From Iodobacter sp. BJB302 (lineage in GTDB: Bacteria; Pseudomonadota; Gammaproteobacteria; Burkholderiales; Chitinibacteraceae), in the NCBI RefSeq assembly GCF_002735645.1, contig NZ_PDZG01000043.1, positions 1 to 40,650 of the forward strand: a stretch of DNA of 40,650 nt, written 5' to 3'. Both the position numbers and the translations under genes were made by a program. Shown one piece after another: positions 25,306 through 34,286 of this stretch; the stretch's first letter is position 1, and each line of letters begins with the position of its first letter. The notes beneath the pieces are model-generated. The model was not told the origin of the DNA and did no database searches. It was given only the letters and a program-made list of their open reading frames with translations.

Positions 25306-26292
25306 ATGCAACTTAAACAATGCATCACTGCCGCCCTGATGATTTGCATGGCACCAGCCTATGCAGAGCCTGTTCTGCCCTCGCCTGAATTCAGCGTGCG
25401 CTGGCTGGATGAAGCCTATTTGCCCCGCCATCAGGCACTGGTAAAAGCCAGCAATGCCTTTGCTACTGAGAGCCAAGCCTTGTGCGCGGCCCCAACAGAA
25501 AAAAACCTCATCAGCACCCGTCATGCCTGGAAAAAAACGGCCTTAGCCTGGCATGCCATGGATGCCGCGCCCGGTGGCCCGATTGTTTTAGAAAGAACGG
25601 GCCGTAAAATAGACTTTTGGCCAACTCGCCCAGATGATATTGAAGCCATGATTCCCAAGGGTTTGGACGAAAGAAATGTAGGGGCACGCGGCCTGCCCGC
25701 CGCCGAATACCTGCTCTGGGGGAATAATGATCCCAAAGCGCAACTGACAAAGCTGAAAGAAAAGCAGCGCTGCCTTTATCTTGTGGGTATCAGTGAGCGC
25801 ATTGTCAGCGACATCGCGCTGCTCAACGATGGCTGGGGCTATTACCGCGAGCAATTGGGCGCTGAAAACCCATTTTTCCGCCAGAATTTACTGCCAGAAA
25901 CACTCAACCTGATGCTGGGCGCGCTGGACAGCCAGGCTAAACGCCTGCCCAAAGAAGCACAACGGACCGCCTTTGCCGAATGGCGCAGCGGCACAGGCAA
26001 AGCAAGCTCTGCAGCCGTGCTGAATGCCATCGGCAGTACCTTGTTTAGCCCAAGCGGTGGCATCGCCAGCTTGCTTGCCGATAAACCCGATGTAATCGCC
26101 AAAGTAAAACAAGCCCTTAGCCAGGCCAAATCAGCCCAAGCCAGCATCCCAGATGCATTTGACAGCCCGGCAGCAAGCGTAGCTCGCGGCAATTATTTGG
26201 CCAGCATTAAGCTACTGAAACACAGCATCGAAACTGACGTGGCCGAAGCTTTAGACCTGACCTTGGGATTGTCTGAGTCTGATGGTGATTGA
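25306..26292 (+). CDS. Imelysin-family protein (second of two)
   Basis: A 328-residue exported imelysin-like protein; signal peptide 1-20 (ends PAYA). The conserved helix bears GARGLPAAEYLLWG, in which the GxHxxE histidine is replaced (GLPAAEYLL), as in one of the two imelysin subtypes usually encoded together. Lengths and helix-rich composition fit the double four-helix bundle. The two imelysins of the cluster share only the family pattern, so they are not recent duplicates. The end overlaps the DUF1513 gene by 11 bases, showing tight coupling. Probably a periplasmic metal-binding partner of the first imelysin. Confidence 0.9.
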   Translation: MQLKQCITAALMICMAPAYAEPVLPSPEFSVRWLDEAYLPRHQALVKASNAFATESQALCAAPTEKNLISTRHAWKKTALAWHAMDAAPGGPIVLERTGRKIDFWPTRPDDIEAMIPKGLDERNVGARGLPAAEYLLWGNNDPKAQLTKLKEKQRCLYLVGISERIVSDIALLNDGWGYYREQLGAENPFFRQNLLPETLNLMLGALDSQAKRLPKEAQRTAFAEWRSGTGKASSAAVLNAIGSTLFSPSGGIASLLADKPDVIAKVKQALSQAKSAQASIPDAFDSPAASVARGNYLASIKLLKHSIETDVAEALDLTLGLSESDGD

Positions 26293-27322
26293 CCTTCCCC
26301 GCCGCCGCCTGCTGCAAAGCCTGGCGCTCTTAGCCCTGCCGCTGCCCGCATGGGCGGCGGGCGAAACCGCACCTGTTTTGCTTGCCGCACAGCTGGGTAA
26401 ACACTTTGGCGCAGTGGGCGGCGAGGCGATTGCCACCCCCACACGCGGCCACGGCATTATCCCCATTGCAGGCAGCGAAGCCATCCTTATGGCGCGCCGC
26501 CCCGGCTACTGGATGATGCGCATCAACTGGCAAACGGGAGAGATCATCCGGCAAGTCTCCGCCGCAGAAAACCGCCATTTCTTTGGCCACGCCGTACTCA
26601 GCCCCGATGGCCGCACCCTACTCACCAGCGAAAACAATACCCAAACCGGCCAGGGCATCATTGGCCTTTATCAGCCGCAAACACTGCAAAGATTAGGCGA
26701 GCTGCCCAGCCACGGCATTGGCCCGCACGAGCTGCTGTTTATTGACAGGCAAACACTGGCAATTGCCAACGGCGGCATCCTTACGCTACCAAAAAGCGGG
26801 CGTGAAAAGCTGAATCTGGCCACCATGCAGCCCAGCGTCGTGCTGCTTGCCTGGCCATCAGGGCAAAAGAAAAGCGAGCATATTCTGCCCGACACCACCC
26901 TCAGCCTGCGCCATCTGGCCCTCAGCAGCGATGGTGCGCTTGGCATTGCCATTCAGGCCGAATCGCCTGCTGGCGATAGCGTAGACGATGCGCCACTCCT
27001 GGCTATCTTGCGGGATGGCAAGCTGAGCCTTGCTGAAACCGTGCCAGGCCTCGGAGGCTACGCCGCCAGCATCGCCGCCGTCGGCACACAATTTATCCTT
27101 AGCTGCCTGGAAGGCAACGCGCTGGCTATTTGGGACAGACAGGGCAAAGCCCAAAGACAATGCGGCCTGCTGCGCCCAGCAGGCATCGCACCATGGGGGA
27201 ATAAAGCCTATATCAGTACCGAGCTGGGGGTGATTACCCTGCTTGACCCGCAAGATGGCACACTCACCCCGGTATCCAGCCACCCCGGCGTCAAATGGGA
27301 TAACCACCTGATTCTGGCTTGA
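26282..27322 (+). CDS. DUF1513 exported beta-propeller-like protein
   Basis: A 346-residue protein of the DUF1513 family. Twin-arginine-type leader RRRLLQSLALLALPLPAWA at 7-25, then a repetitive all-beta body that looks like a propeller (HAVLSPDGRTLLTSENN, GIGPHELLFIDRQTLAIANG, LRHLALSSDGALGIAIQ). A near-invariant family stretch is SHGIGPHEL with its histidines. DUF1513 genes often follow imelysin and di-heme oxidoreductase genes in Proteobacteria, as here, so it probably acts with them in the periplasm after folding in the cytoplasm. Biochemical role unknown. It is the last gene of the cluster. Confidence 0.9.
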   Translation: MVIDLPRRRLLQSLALLALPLPAWAAGETAPVLLAAQLGKHFGAVGGEAIATPTRGHGIIPIAGSEAILMARRPGYWMMRINWQTGEIIRQVSAAENRHFFGHAVLSPDGRTLLTSENNTQTGQGIIGLYQPQTLQRLGELPSHGIGPHELLFIDRQTLAIANGGILTLPKSGREKLNLATMQPSVVLLAWPSGQKKSEHILPDTTLSLRHLALSSDGALGIAIQAESPAGDSVDDAPLLAILRDGKLSLAETVPGLGGYAASIAAVGTQFILSCLEGNALAIWDRQGKAQRQCGLLRPAGIAPWGNKAYISTELGVITLLDPQDGTLTPVSSHPGVKWDNHLILA

Positions 27323-27345
27323 AAAGCAATCGCTACTGCGCAGTA

Positions 27346-27447
27346 AAAACCCAAACCTTGAAACACAGAGAGCACAGAGGACACAGAGTTACACGGAGAA
27401 AACCTCTTTTTCTTCTGTTTTTCTCTGTGGTTCAATATTTGGGTTTT
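27346..27447. repeat. CACAGAG inverted-repeat element, copy 5 (complete)
   Basis: 102 bp: AAAACCCAAACCTTGAAACA then CAGAGAGCACAGAGGACACA on the left, TTTTTCTCTGTGGTTCAATA then TTTGGGTTTT on the right. It begins 24 bases after the DUF1513 stop and could fold into one long hairpin that ends or protects the cluster's message. Confidence 0.85.
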
Positions 27448-27557
27448 GATGTGGGCTAGGCAAATATGGGACAACCATCCATTCATGGCTTGAAATAAAG
27501 GCACACCGCTCGCATCTACGATACAAATATCCACATCACTACACACGAGCCTGCCGA

Positions 27558-29591
27558 ATGACTAATCCACTTCTCGATTTAAGCGGTAAATTACCCGACT
27601 ATCCAAGCGTTAAACCTGAACACGTCAGCCCGGCGCTGGACACGCTCTTAGCCAGCTCCGCTGCCGCTGTTGCCGCTGCCGAGCAAGTGCAAAACCCGAC
27701 ATGGGCGAGCTTTGTAGAGCCACTGGATGCGGCACTGGACAAGCTCAACTTAGCCTGGGGCGTAGTTGCTCATTTAGAAAGCGTGGTGACCACACCTGAG
27801 CTACGTGAGGTGTACAACACCAATATCGCACGCATCTCCAATTTTTATACCGAGCTGGGCCAGAATGAGCTGCTGTATGCGCAATACAAGCTGATTGCCG
27901 CCAGCGCCGAATTCGCAGGCTACAACGCAGCCAGAAAAACCATTATTGAAGACACGCTCCGCGACTTCCGCCTGAGCGGTGCCGAGCTGCCCGAAGCGCA
28001 AAAACAGCGCTTTGCCGAAATCGCCGAAGAGCTTTCCGAGCTGACGGTAAAATTTGGCCAGAACGTGATGGATGCCACCGATGAGTGGGGCCTCTATATT
28101 GAAGACATCGCTGAGCTGGATGGCCTGCCGCAAGACTGGCTGTCTGCCGCAAAATCTGCCGCTGAGGCGGATGGAAAAACCGGCTACAAAGTCACGCTTA
28201 AGCAGCCCAGCCAGGGCCCTGTGATGCAGTTCTGCAGCAACCGCAAACTGCGCGAAACGGTTTACCACGCCAACACCACCCGTGCCTCCGAGTTTGGCCC
28301 CGCAGAGCGCGACAATGGCCCGCTGATTAACCGCATCCACGCCTTACGTACCGAAGCCGCACAATTGCTAGGCTTTAATAATTACGGCGAAGAATCGCTG
28401 GCCACCAAAATGGCCGATACCCCCGCTGAAGTGGCTGAATTTCTGCGTAATCTGGGCCACGGTGCCAAACCTTTTGCCGCCAAAGACCGTGCGGAACTCA
28501 AAGCCTTTGCCAAAGAACAACTGGGCTTGGACGAGCTGGCCGTATGGGATTATGGCTTTGCAGCCGAGAAGTTATCCGAAGCAAAATACGCCTTCTCCGC
28601 CCAGGAAGTGAAAGCTTACTTTACCGAGCCAACGGTTTTATCTGGCCTATTTAAAGTAATTGAATCCTTGTACAGCCTGCGCTTTGTGAGGGCCAGCGCG
28701 CCGGTATGGCACCCGGATGTCAGTTACTACGCCCTGCAAAACCTAGATGGCAGCGCCGTGGGTGGCCTCTATCTGGATCTCTATGCACGCACCGGCAAGC
28801 AAGGCGGCGCATGGATGAACGATGTACTCAGCCGTGATCGCAAAGGCGACGACTTACAAAATCCTGTAGCGCTGGTGGTATGTAATTTCTCGGCTGGGGT
28901 AGATGGCAAACCGGCCCTTCTGACGCACGACGATGTCATTACTCTCTTCCACGAATTTGGCCATGCTCTGCATCATCTGCTCACCGAAGTGGATGAATCC
29001 GGCGTATCCGGTATCAACGGCGTGGAATGGGATGCGGTAGAATTGCCCAGCCAGTTTATGGAAAACTTCTGCTGGGAATGGCAAGTCTTGCCTGATCTGA
29101 CTCACCATGTAGACAGCGGCGCAGCCCTGCCGCGCGAGCTGTTCGACAAGATGCTGGCGGCCAAAAACTTTATGAGCGGCAGTGCCATGGTGCGCCAGGT
29201 CTTGCTCTCACTGTTTGATATGGAGCTGCACGCCAGCACCGAGGCAATTGACGCCACCGCGCAAAATGCCGCGCTGGTCGCCGAATTCGAAACCCCGGTC
29301 GCCCCAAGCTATAACCGCTGGTTTAACACCTTTAGCCATATTTTTGCCGGTGGCTATGCAGCGGGTTATTACAGCTATAAATGGGCGGAAGTGCTGTCTG
29401 CCGATGCCTATTCTGCGTTTGAAGAAGCCGCCGCCGCAGGCAAATCGATTCTGGATCCAGAAACCGGCGCACGCTTCAGAAAAGAAGTCCTCGCCATGGG
29501 TGGCAGCCGCCCGGCCATTGACTCCTTCACCGCCTTCCGTGGCAGAAAGCCTGAAGTGGCCGCTTTGCTGAGACATAATGGTTTGAATTAA
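27558..29591 (+). CDS. prlC: Oligopeptidase A (M3 family)
   Basis: A 677-residue cytoplasmic zinc metallopeptidase of the thimet/oligopeptidase A group. The active site is HEFGHALHHLL (H465, E466, H469), with the third ligand in the downstream GVEWDAVELPSQFMENFCWE block. Domain order (helical N-terminal lobe, catalytic lobe, closing FAGGYAAGYYSYKWAEVLSA) and length match PrlC/OpdA. It degrades short peptides, including cleaved signal peptides. The start ATG at 27558 precedes the conserved NPLLD-x-S-x-LPDY segment. It lies alone between two CACAGAG elements. Confidence 0.95.
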   Translation: MTNPLLDLSGKLPDYPSVKPEHVSPALDTLLASSAAAVAAAEQVQNPTWASFVEPLDAALDKLNLAWGVVAHLESVVTTPELREVYNTNIARISNFYTELGQNELLYAQYKLIAASAEFAGYNAARKTIIEDTLRDFRLSGAELPEAQKQRFAEIAEELSELTVKFGQNVMDATDEWGLYIEDIAELDGLPQDWLSAAKSAAEADGKTGYKVTLKQPSQGPVMQFCSNRKLRETVYHANTTRASEFGPAERDNGPLINRIHALRTEAAQLLGFNNYGEESLATKMADTPAEVAEFLRNLGHGAKPFAAKDRAELKAFAKEQLGLDELAVWDYGFAAEKLSEAKYAFSAQEVKAYFTEPTVLSGLFKVIESLYSLRFVRASAPVWHPDVSYYALQNLDGSAVGGLYLDLYARTGKQGGAWMNDVLSRDRKGDDLQNPVALVVCNFSAGVDGKPALLTHDDVITLFHEFGHALHHLLTEVDESGVSGINGVEWDAVELPSQFMENFCWEWQVLPDLTHHVDSGAALPRELFDKMLAAKNFMSGSAMVRQVLLSLFDMELHASTEAIDATAQNAALVAEFETPVAPSYNRWFNTFSHIFAGGYAAGYYSYKWAEVLSADAYSAFEEAAAAGKSILDPETGARFRKEVLAMGGSRPAIDSFTAFRGRKPEVAALLRHNGLN

Positions 29592-29597
29592 GACAGG

Positions 29598-29619
29598 GGC
29601 TTGGGTACGCAACCAAGCC
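29598..29619 (+). terminator. Possible terminator hairpin after prlC
   Basis: GGCTTGG pairs with CCAAGCC around GTACGCAA (7-bp stem), 6 bases after the stop; followed by AAATTT rather than a T-run, so weak. Confidence 0.4.
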
Positions 29620-29620
29620 T

Positions 29621-29712
29621 AAATTTCCGACCACGAAGAGCACGAAGTTTCAAAGAAAAAACCAGGATCAATAAGCCTTCTGTTCGTACCTTTGAGTGTT
29701 TTTCGTGGTTCG
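29621..29712. repeat. CACAGAG inverted-repeat element, copy 6 (CACGAAG variant)
   Basis: ACCACGAAGAGCACGAAG on the left faces TTTTTCGTGGTTCG on the right, about 92 bp. The arms carry GAA in place of the GAG of other copies, the same change on both sides, as expected if base pairing is kept. Confidence 0.65.
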
Positions 29713-30077
29713 CCTGTTTGCTTTTTAGCGCTTCTGAGTGGTAATAAATTAAACACGCCAGCGCCAGCACAGGTTTGGCCGCAAGCCAGTCAGACACTGG
29801 TATTTGCCATCTAGGCAGAAAGCTACTCCAGAACAATTCGATCAACCCGATCACCATGCCTGCGCGAAGCAGACTCGATATTTGCACCAAAACCGCTGGC
29901 GTTGGCAGTGCTGACACCTGAATTAGCTTTCTTGGATAACAGCGCTTAAATGAGAGAAAACAATTAAGCGCCTCTTTTTCAAATTTACCCTCAGCAAAGA
30001 TTGCATAAGCATTAATTCGCCAGCCCACCCCCACTTCGCCAAGCCTTACGAAGACTCATCAGGCCGAAGACAATTTG

Positions 30078-30434
30078 CTAAATATGGCAAGCAATCTCAA
30101 TATTGATTCCGTCTGGCCCAGTAACAAAGAATTGTGCACCGCGCCCGCCATGCACGATCTGGCCAACTTTGTTTATCTCCAGCAGCTTTAAGCGTGCGTG
30201 GGCCGCTTGAACTTGCTCCATATCACCTAAGATAAAACCAAAATGAAAATCTTTGGGGTAGCTGCCCCCGCCCGCGCCGCTGGCCTGAATCACCAGATCA
30301 AACCCGTCGTAAGTCAGTGCAATCATGCTGCAATCAGATTTTTGCCTAGTGATAACAAAATCAAAGTAGCTAACAAAAAAATCTGCCAGCTCTGCCGGGT
30401 GTGCTGTTGGCAGGCTTAAGTGGTTTAATTTCAT
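30078..30434 (-). CDS. VOC (glyoxalase/dioxygenase fold) family protein
   Basis: A 118-residue single-domain vicinal oxygen chelate protein: MKLNHLSLPTAHPAELADFF (first beta-alpha-beta unit with the usual metal-position histidine H5), DFHFGFILGDMEQVQAAHAR (second unit) and TGPDGINIEIACHI (C-terminal metal-glutamate strand). Function within VOC proteins cannot be read from this. It overlaps the upstream flavin monooxygenase gene by 4 bases (ATGA), so the two are translationally coupled and may act on the same compound. Confidence 0.87.
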   Translation of the reverse strand: MKLNHLSLPTAHPAELADFFVSYFDFVITRQKSDCSMIALTYDGFDLVIQASGAGGGSYPKDFHFGFILGDMEQVQAAHARLKLLEINKVGQIVHGGRGAQFFVTGPDGINIEIACHI

Positions 30435-31624
30435 TGCTCCGCCCCCTGATGCGCCTGAGATTCGCCAAACAATTGCCAGTTACCCTTCCCAGATAATTCA
30501 ACTGCGGCAAAGCTATGCGCACGCACCCGATTTTCATGCTCGGTAATGGCTTGCAATAGTGACATCGTGCCCCGGTAGATTTCAGCAATCGCCGACGACA
30601 GTGATGCGGCATCAAAAAGCGCCGCGTTCACCCCCAAACCACTCGCTGGGCTCATCACATGCAGCGCATCGCCAATAGCTGTTACCTGAGTGGCGGGCCA
30701 AGGCGCTATACGCGGCATACTTCTCACAGGCACCAACATGGCTGCCTGCGGCGCAGCCAATTCAAACAAGGCACGCAGCTCTGCTGGCCATGAGCGACTC
30801 AAGCTGGCGATCAGGCCGCGCAGTTGTGCATCGGTGTATCGCAAATTGTCATCAGCAGCAACACCAAAGCGCGCGCGCTTGCCGATCAGCGCCCAGTAGA
30901 TATAGTCATGGGGCGGGTGCCAAGCGGTGTGAGCAGTGGTGGCGGCAAATCGCATTACATCGACAACCACCGCCAGACCTTGTTCAAAGATGACAGAGGT
31001 TCCCGTTTGCAGCTTTGCGGCAATGGCATTGCAGGTGGCTTGATTCAACAACGTTTTGCCATAGCAGCAGACCTCGCCAGTATCGACGGCTTGCAGCCCA
31101 GGAAAACGCAAGGCCATTACGCTGGAGTGCACGCCATCAGCCCCCACCAAAATATCTGCCACAGCCACGCTACCATCCTCAAAATAAGCCGCAATGCTTT
31201 GATCTGGCAGCCACTCGTAACGGCTTAGCGCCTTAGCAAAGTGCAGCTGCCCGTCCAGATCCGTCATCAGCAGCTCGCGCAGAAGCTGACGATCAGCGCG
31301 CAGATCAGGTTGATGTGGTGTGCGGTGCCAATGATCCACCCACTTTTCTGATACTGCATTTAACTCTGCGTCCAGGGTTTGCACAGTGGCTGGCGCAGCG
31401 CAGCTGGCAATAAACAGCTCAAACAAGGAAGCAGGCAGGCATTGCGCTAATGCGGCTTGTCCTATGGCGTCAATCCGCAGACGATAGCCCTGATGGCGCG
31501 GCGAAAGTGCTGCATTTTTCTCGTAAACCTGTGCCGTAATACCTTGTTTTTTCAGGCCTTGCGCCAGACACAACCCGGCTGGGCCAGCGCCAATAATGGC
31601 AACACGTACTGGAGACTTCATCAT
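30431..31624 (-). CDS. FAD-dependent aromatic-type monooxygenase
   Basis: A 397-residue flavoprotein of the PHBH/UbiH-like group A monooxygenases. N-terminal Rossmann motif IIGAGPAGLCLAQGL, then VGADGVHSSV (DG motif) and TAIGDALHVMSPASGLGVNA (GD motif contacting FAD ribose and the isoalloxazine). R-x-x-L (DRQLLRELL) is also present. Substrate unknown. GGA lies about 8 bases before ATG 31624. It is coupled to the VOC gene, and a ruined AraC-type regulator gene lies divergently just upstream, which may once have controlled the pair. Confidence 0.9.
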   Translation of the reverse strand: MMKSPVRVAIIGAGPAGLCLAQGLKKQGITAQVYEKNAALSPRHQGYRLRIDAIGQAALAQCLPASLFELFIASCAAPATVQTLDAELNAVSEKWVDHWHRTPHQPDLRADRQLLRELLMTDLDGQLHFAKALSRYEWLPDQSIAAYFEDGSVAVADILVGADGVHSSVMALRFPGLQAVDTGEVCCYGKTLLNQATCNAIAAKLQTGTSVIFEQGLAVVVDVMRFAATTAHTAWHPPHDYIYWALIGKRARFGVAADDNLRYTDAQLRGLIASLSRSWPAELRALFELAAPQAAMLVPVRSMPRIAPWPATQVTAIGDALHVMSPASGLGVNAALFDAASLSSAIAEIYRGTMSLLQAITEHENRVRAHSFAAVELSGKGNWQLFGESQAHQGAEQ

Positions 31625-31780
31625 GCGGGCATCCCATACTTATTGGTGATGGCCTATTATTGGACGCTTTATGCCAGATGAGATAACAGTATCAAGACAA
31701 AAAATACTGAGTTTGAGCCATGACAAGCGACAAGCCAGAGTTAGCCGGGCCAGACTTTAGTGAGTAAGAGCAAGCCACCC

Positions 31781-32102
31781 ATGATCGAGCGGTGGAGTGC
31801 CGAGCATGAGGACAGGCAGTTTCTACTCGGCACCCGCGAGTACGACTGGCACAGCCATTTGCGCGGGCAATTGTTTTGTATTGAAAGTGGCCTATTGCAC
31901 CGTAAGCAGGCGTGGTACTACCGAGCAACCCATGCATGACTATCGGAGCTAGTACGTCTTGCCGCGTTCTGGGCCAGAAAAAACGAACCAGACGAAACAC
32001 AAATACAGCCCATGCACGTGTTATTTGATGAAATGCGGCAAGCATCAGCCCTTGCACTTACCAATGCCCGCAGATAGCCGCGCCCTGCGCACCATCATCG
32101 AA
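31781..32102 (+). pseudogene. AraC-family regulator pseudogene (cupin N-terminal part, several frameshifts)
   Basis: Fragments of an AraC-type regulator appear in successive frames. They are REYDWHSHLRGQLFCIESGL (cupin ligand region), then VVLPSNPCMTIG after a shift, VLFDEMRQASALALT after another, and MPADSRALRTIIE after a third. These occur in the right order for an AraC protein with an arabinose-binding-like N-terminus. The C-terminal helix-turn-helix domain is missing, cut off where the IS3 remnant begins. Start is not fixed; the frame may begin at about 31720. Confidence 0.7.
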
Positions 32103-32221
32103 ATATCTATGCCGCCAAACTTAGCGCTCCACTTGTAGAAAGAGGCAGAAATCGTGCTCTCGGCATAGATCAGGAACGGTCGAACCGGCTTCGGCTGGCT
32201 TTAAAATCGCCAGAATCTGAC
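32095..32221 (-). mobile_element. Remnant of an IS3-family orfA
   Basis: On the minus strand the pieces read QILAILKPAEAGSTVPDLCR, then, after a frameshift, ISASFYKWSAKFGGIDISMM. These are the helix-turn-helix region of IS3-type OrfA. No orfB or terminal repeat follows. It abuts the truncated AraC pseudogene, so an insertion followed by deletion probably removed that gene's DNA-binding domain. Confidence 0.72.
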
Positions 32222-32234
32222 TTGATCAATGGCC

Positions 32235-32259
32235 TGAGGCGTTCATACTGAACGCCTCA
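32235..32259. other. Perfect 11-bp hairpin
   Basis: TGAGGCGTTCA, TAC, TGAACGCCTCA: an 11-bp stem with a three-base loop. It lies between the IS3 remnant and the peptidase gene end. No T-run. It could be left by the mobile element or act in RNA end protection. Confidence 0.55.
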
Positions 32260-32332
32260 AAGACTGCGAAAAAATGCTGCTTAAAAATGAGCTGGTTTTG
32301 TGGGGGGAGTACCAAACCAGCTACAAGTTGGA

Positions 32333-34255
32333 TTACTTCTGCGGTTTTAAATACGTCTCCAAAAACCTTATTGTATGCCCAATCGAATAAACGCGATTTT
32401 CGCGCTTGGCTGCGCCGTGGCCTTCGTCGGCAAACAGCATCAGCTCGGCGGGCACATTGCGTTTTTTTGCTGCTTCATACATTTGCACAGCCTCCCCCAC
32501 CGGCACACGCGGATCACTCACGCCCTGGATCAGCATCAGCGGGGCGATCAGTTTGTCGATATGGTTAATCGGCGAAAGCTGGATTAAGGCCTCACGATCT
32601 TTCACCGGATCGCCATATTCAGCGATACGCAGCGCTCGACGATAAGGCGCAGTGTTTTGTAAGAAGCTCATAAAATTAGAGATGCCCACCGTAGAAACAC
32701 CTGCGTCGTAGCTGCCCGCAAACATAGTCATGCCAGCCAGGGTGGAATAACCACCGTAGCTGCCGCCGATAATCCCCACCTTAGGCTCTTGACCGCCCTT
32801 GCCCCACTTGGCGCGGATATAACGCGAGGCGTCTTCGATATCGCTCACCACCTGCAGGCGTTTGGGTCCATCATCCATCGCCAGCCACGCTTTACCATAG
32901 CCATCCGAGCCACGTACATTCGGCTCAACAAAAATAAACCCCGCATCCACATAGAGCTGCGCCACAGGGGAAAAGCCCGCCTTGGTCTGCCCTTCCGGCC
33001 CGCCATGAAAATGCACCACCACCGGGCAAGTCACTGTTGCGCACTGCGCCGGTCTGCGCACAAACATCGGAATCGGTGTGCCATCTCTTGCGGGATAAGA
33101 CTCTAGGCTGGCTCTGGCAAAGCGCTGTGTATCGACTTCCGGGCTCATGGCCTGCTGCCACTGCAGCAGCTTGCCCGTCGCCCATTCATAGCGATAACTT
33201 AAGCGTGGCGACTTGGCCGTTTCAACACTGATCAGGCTAAAGCGCCCATCCGGGCTATGCCCGCTGATAATGACATGGTCGGCGTCTTTAAATGCAGGCA
33301 GCTTAATCGGCTGCAAACTATTGGCATCCAGCGCAAAGCTGCGGGTATAGCCCGCTTCGTTCACGCTATAGCTGATATGCCTGCGGGATTGATCCAGCTG
33401 AAAGCTGCTCACATCCCAATTAATCTCAGGGGAAACCGGCTTGAACTGCCCTGCTTTCCATTGATAAAGCCGGCGGAAATTGCCAAATTTTGAGGTTTGC
33501 ACAATCAGCTCATCTGCACCCGCGCCATAAGCAGCTTGGTATTCTTCTTTTTCATCCTGACCAAACAGCGGCTTTAGCTCGCCATTATTCAACTCGTAAT
33601 ATTCTGCGGCCAGATTGGTAATGGTTTTTTCCAGCAAGATGCGCCCATGGCGCTGATCTGCAATATTCCATAAGCCCGGCTGATCAAATACGGCCTGCTT
33701 AGAGCCACTGGCAATGTGATAGCGGTAAATGGTATAGCTGTCTTTTTGCTTATCGTTGGCGCTGTAATACACGTACTGGTTATCATCAGAAACAAAAGCA
33801 AAGCGGCTTTGCACTCCGGCAATGTGCTGGATTTCTTTAAGTGCCCCGCCTGCTGCGGGCTGCAAATAAAGACCAGGGTTCTCTTCACCCTTGCGATCCC
33901 GCTGAATCACTAAAGTCTGCCCATCCGGGCTGATCCCTGCAATTTGAGTGGCGTCTTCCCCGCCAGTCATTTGCACGGGGAAACGCTGCGGGCCATCCAG
34001 GCGCCAAACCTGGCTCACGCCCGTTACACGCCAGTTAAAATACAGCCGCCCGCCATCGGGGCTTAAGAGGCCCGCCGATGGGCTGGAAATATCCAGCATG
34101 CTTTGAATCTGCCGCGATAAAGCAGGCTCAAGTGGCTTAGGGCGAAACGCTTCGATGGTTTCTTTACTGACACTTTCAGCGCCCAAACCCGCATAATCGG
34201 CTGCATAGACAGAGCTGCTGAGTAAAACGCCCAAAAGCCATGAGTGAATTTTCAT
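32333..34255 (-). CDS. Secreted S9-family prolyl oligopeptidase-like peptidase
   Basis: A 640-residue exported serine peptidase; signal peptide 1-18 (ends SVYA). An N-terminal beta-propeller (about 50-380; SPDGGRLYFNW, SPDGQTLVI, SDDNQYVYYS) caps a C-terminal alpha/beta-hydrolase domain. The triad is S499 (GGSYGGYS), D581 (GVSDPRVP) and H613 (DEGHGA), with FHGGPEGQ as the oxyanion loop. The nearest type is acylaminoacyl-peptidase/DPP-like S9C. It should trim short peptides in the periplasm or outside. Monocistronic; the region downstream of the stop is the AraC/IS3 graveyard. Confidence 0.92.
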   Translation of the reverse strand: MKIHSWLLGVLLSSSVYAADYAGLGAESVSKETIEAFRPKPLEPALSRQIQSMLDISSPSAGLLSPDGGRLYFNWRVTGVSQVWRLDGPQRFPVQMTGGEDATQIAGISPDGQTLVIQRDRKGEENPGLYLQPAAGGALKEIQHIAGVQSRFAFVSDDNQYVYYSANDKQKDSYTIYRYHIASGSKQAVFDQPGLWNIADQRHGRILLEKTITNLAAEYYELNNGELKPLFGQDEKEEYQAAYGAGADELIVQTSKFGNFRRLYQWKAGQFKPVSPEINWDVSSFQLDQSRRHISYSVNEAGYTRSFALDANSLQPIKLPAFKDADHVIISGHSPDGRFSLISVETAKSPRLSYRYEWATGKLLQWQQAMSPEVDTQRFARASLESYPARDGTPIPMFVRRPAQCATVTCPVVVHFHGGPEGQTKAGFSPVAQLYVDAGFIFVEPNVRGSDGYGKAWLAMDDGPKRLQVVSDIEDASRYIRAKWGKGGQEPKVGIIGGSYGGYSTLAGMTMFAGSYDAGVSTVGISNFMSFLQNTAPYRRALRIAEYGDPVKDREALIQLSPINHIDKLIAPLMLIQGVSDPRVPVGEAVQMYEAAKKRNVPAELMLFADEGHGAAKRENRVYSIGHTIRFLETYLKPQK

Positions 34256-34286
34256 TTGCTTCCTATTTAATTGAAACGCTTCTGAT

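Larger units (their letters stand above)
29592..30077. other. Intergenic region with repeat and a doubtful minus-strand frame
   Basis: Bases 29621-29712 are a variant CACAGAG element. A 148-codon frame on the minus strand (30034-29588, GTG start) has a hydrophobic middle (MVIGLIELFW, VLALACLIYYHSEAL) but its last third is translated from the repeat, and there is no ribosome binding site. It could be a decayed small membrane-protein gene; I do not call it. Confidence 0.35.

Noticed and set aside
29588-30034. 148-codon minus-strand frame after prlC
   Set aside because: Its last third is translated from a CACAGAG element, it needs a GTG start with no ribosome site, and no family is recognised.
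31692-32057. 121-codon minus-strand frame opposite the AraC pseudogene
   Set aside because: It is antisense to clear AraC fragments and has no features of its own.
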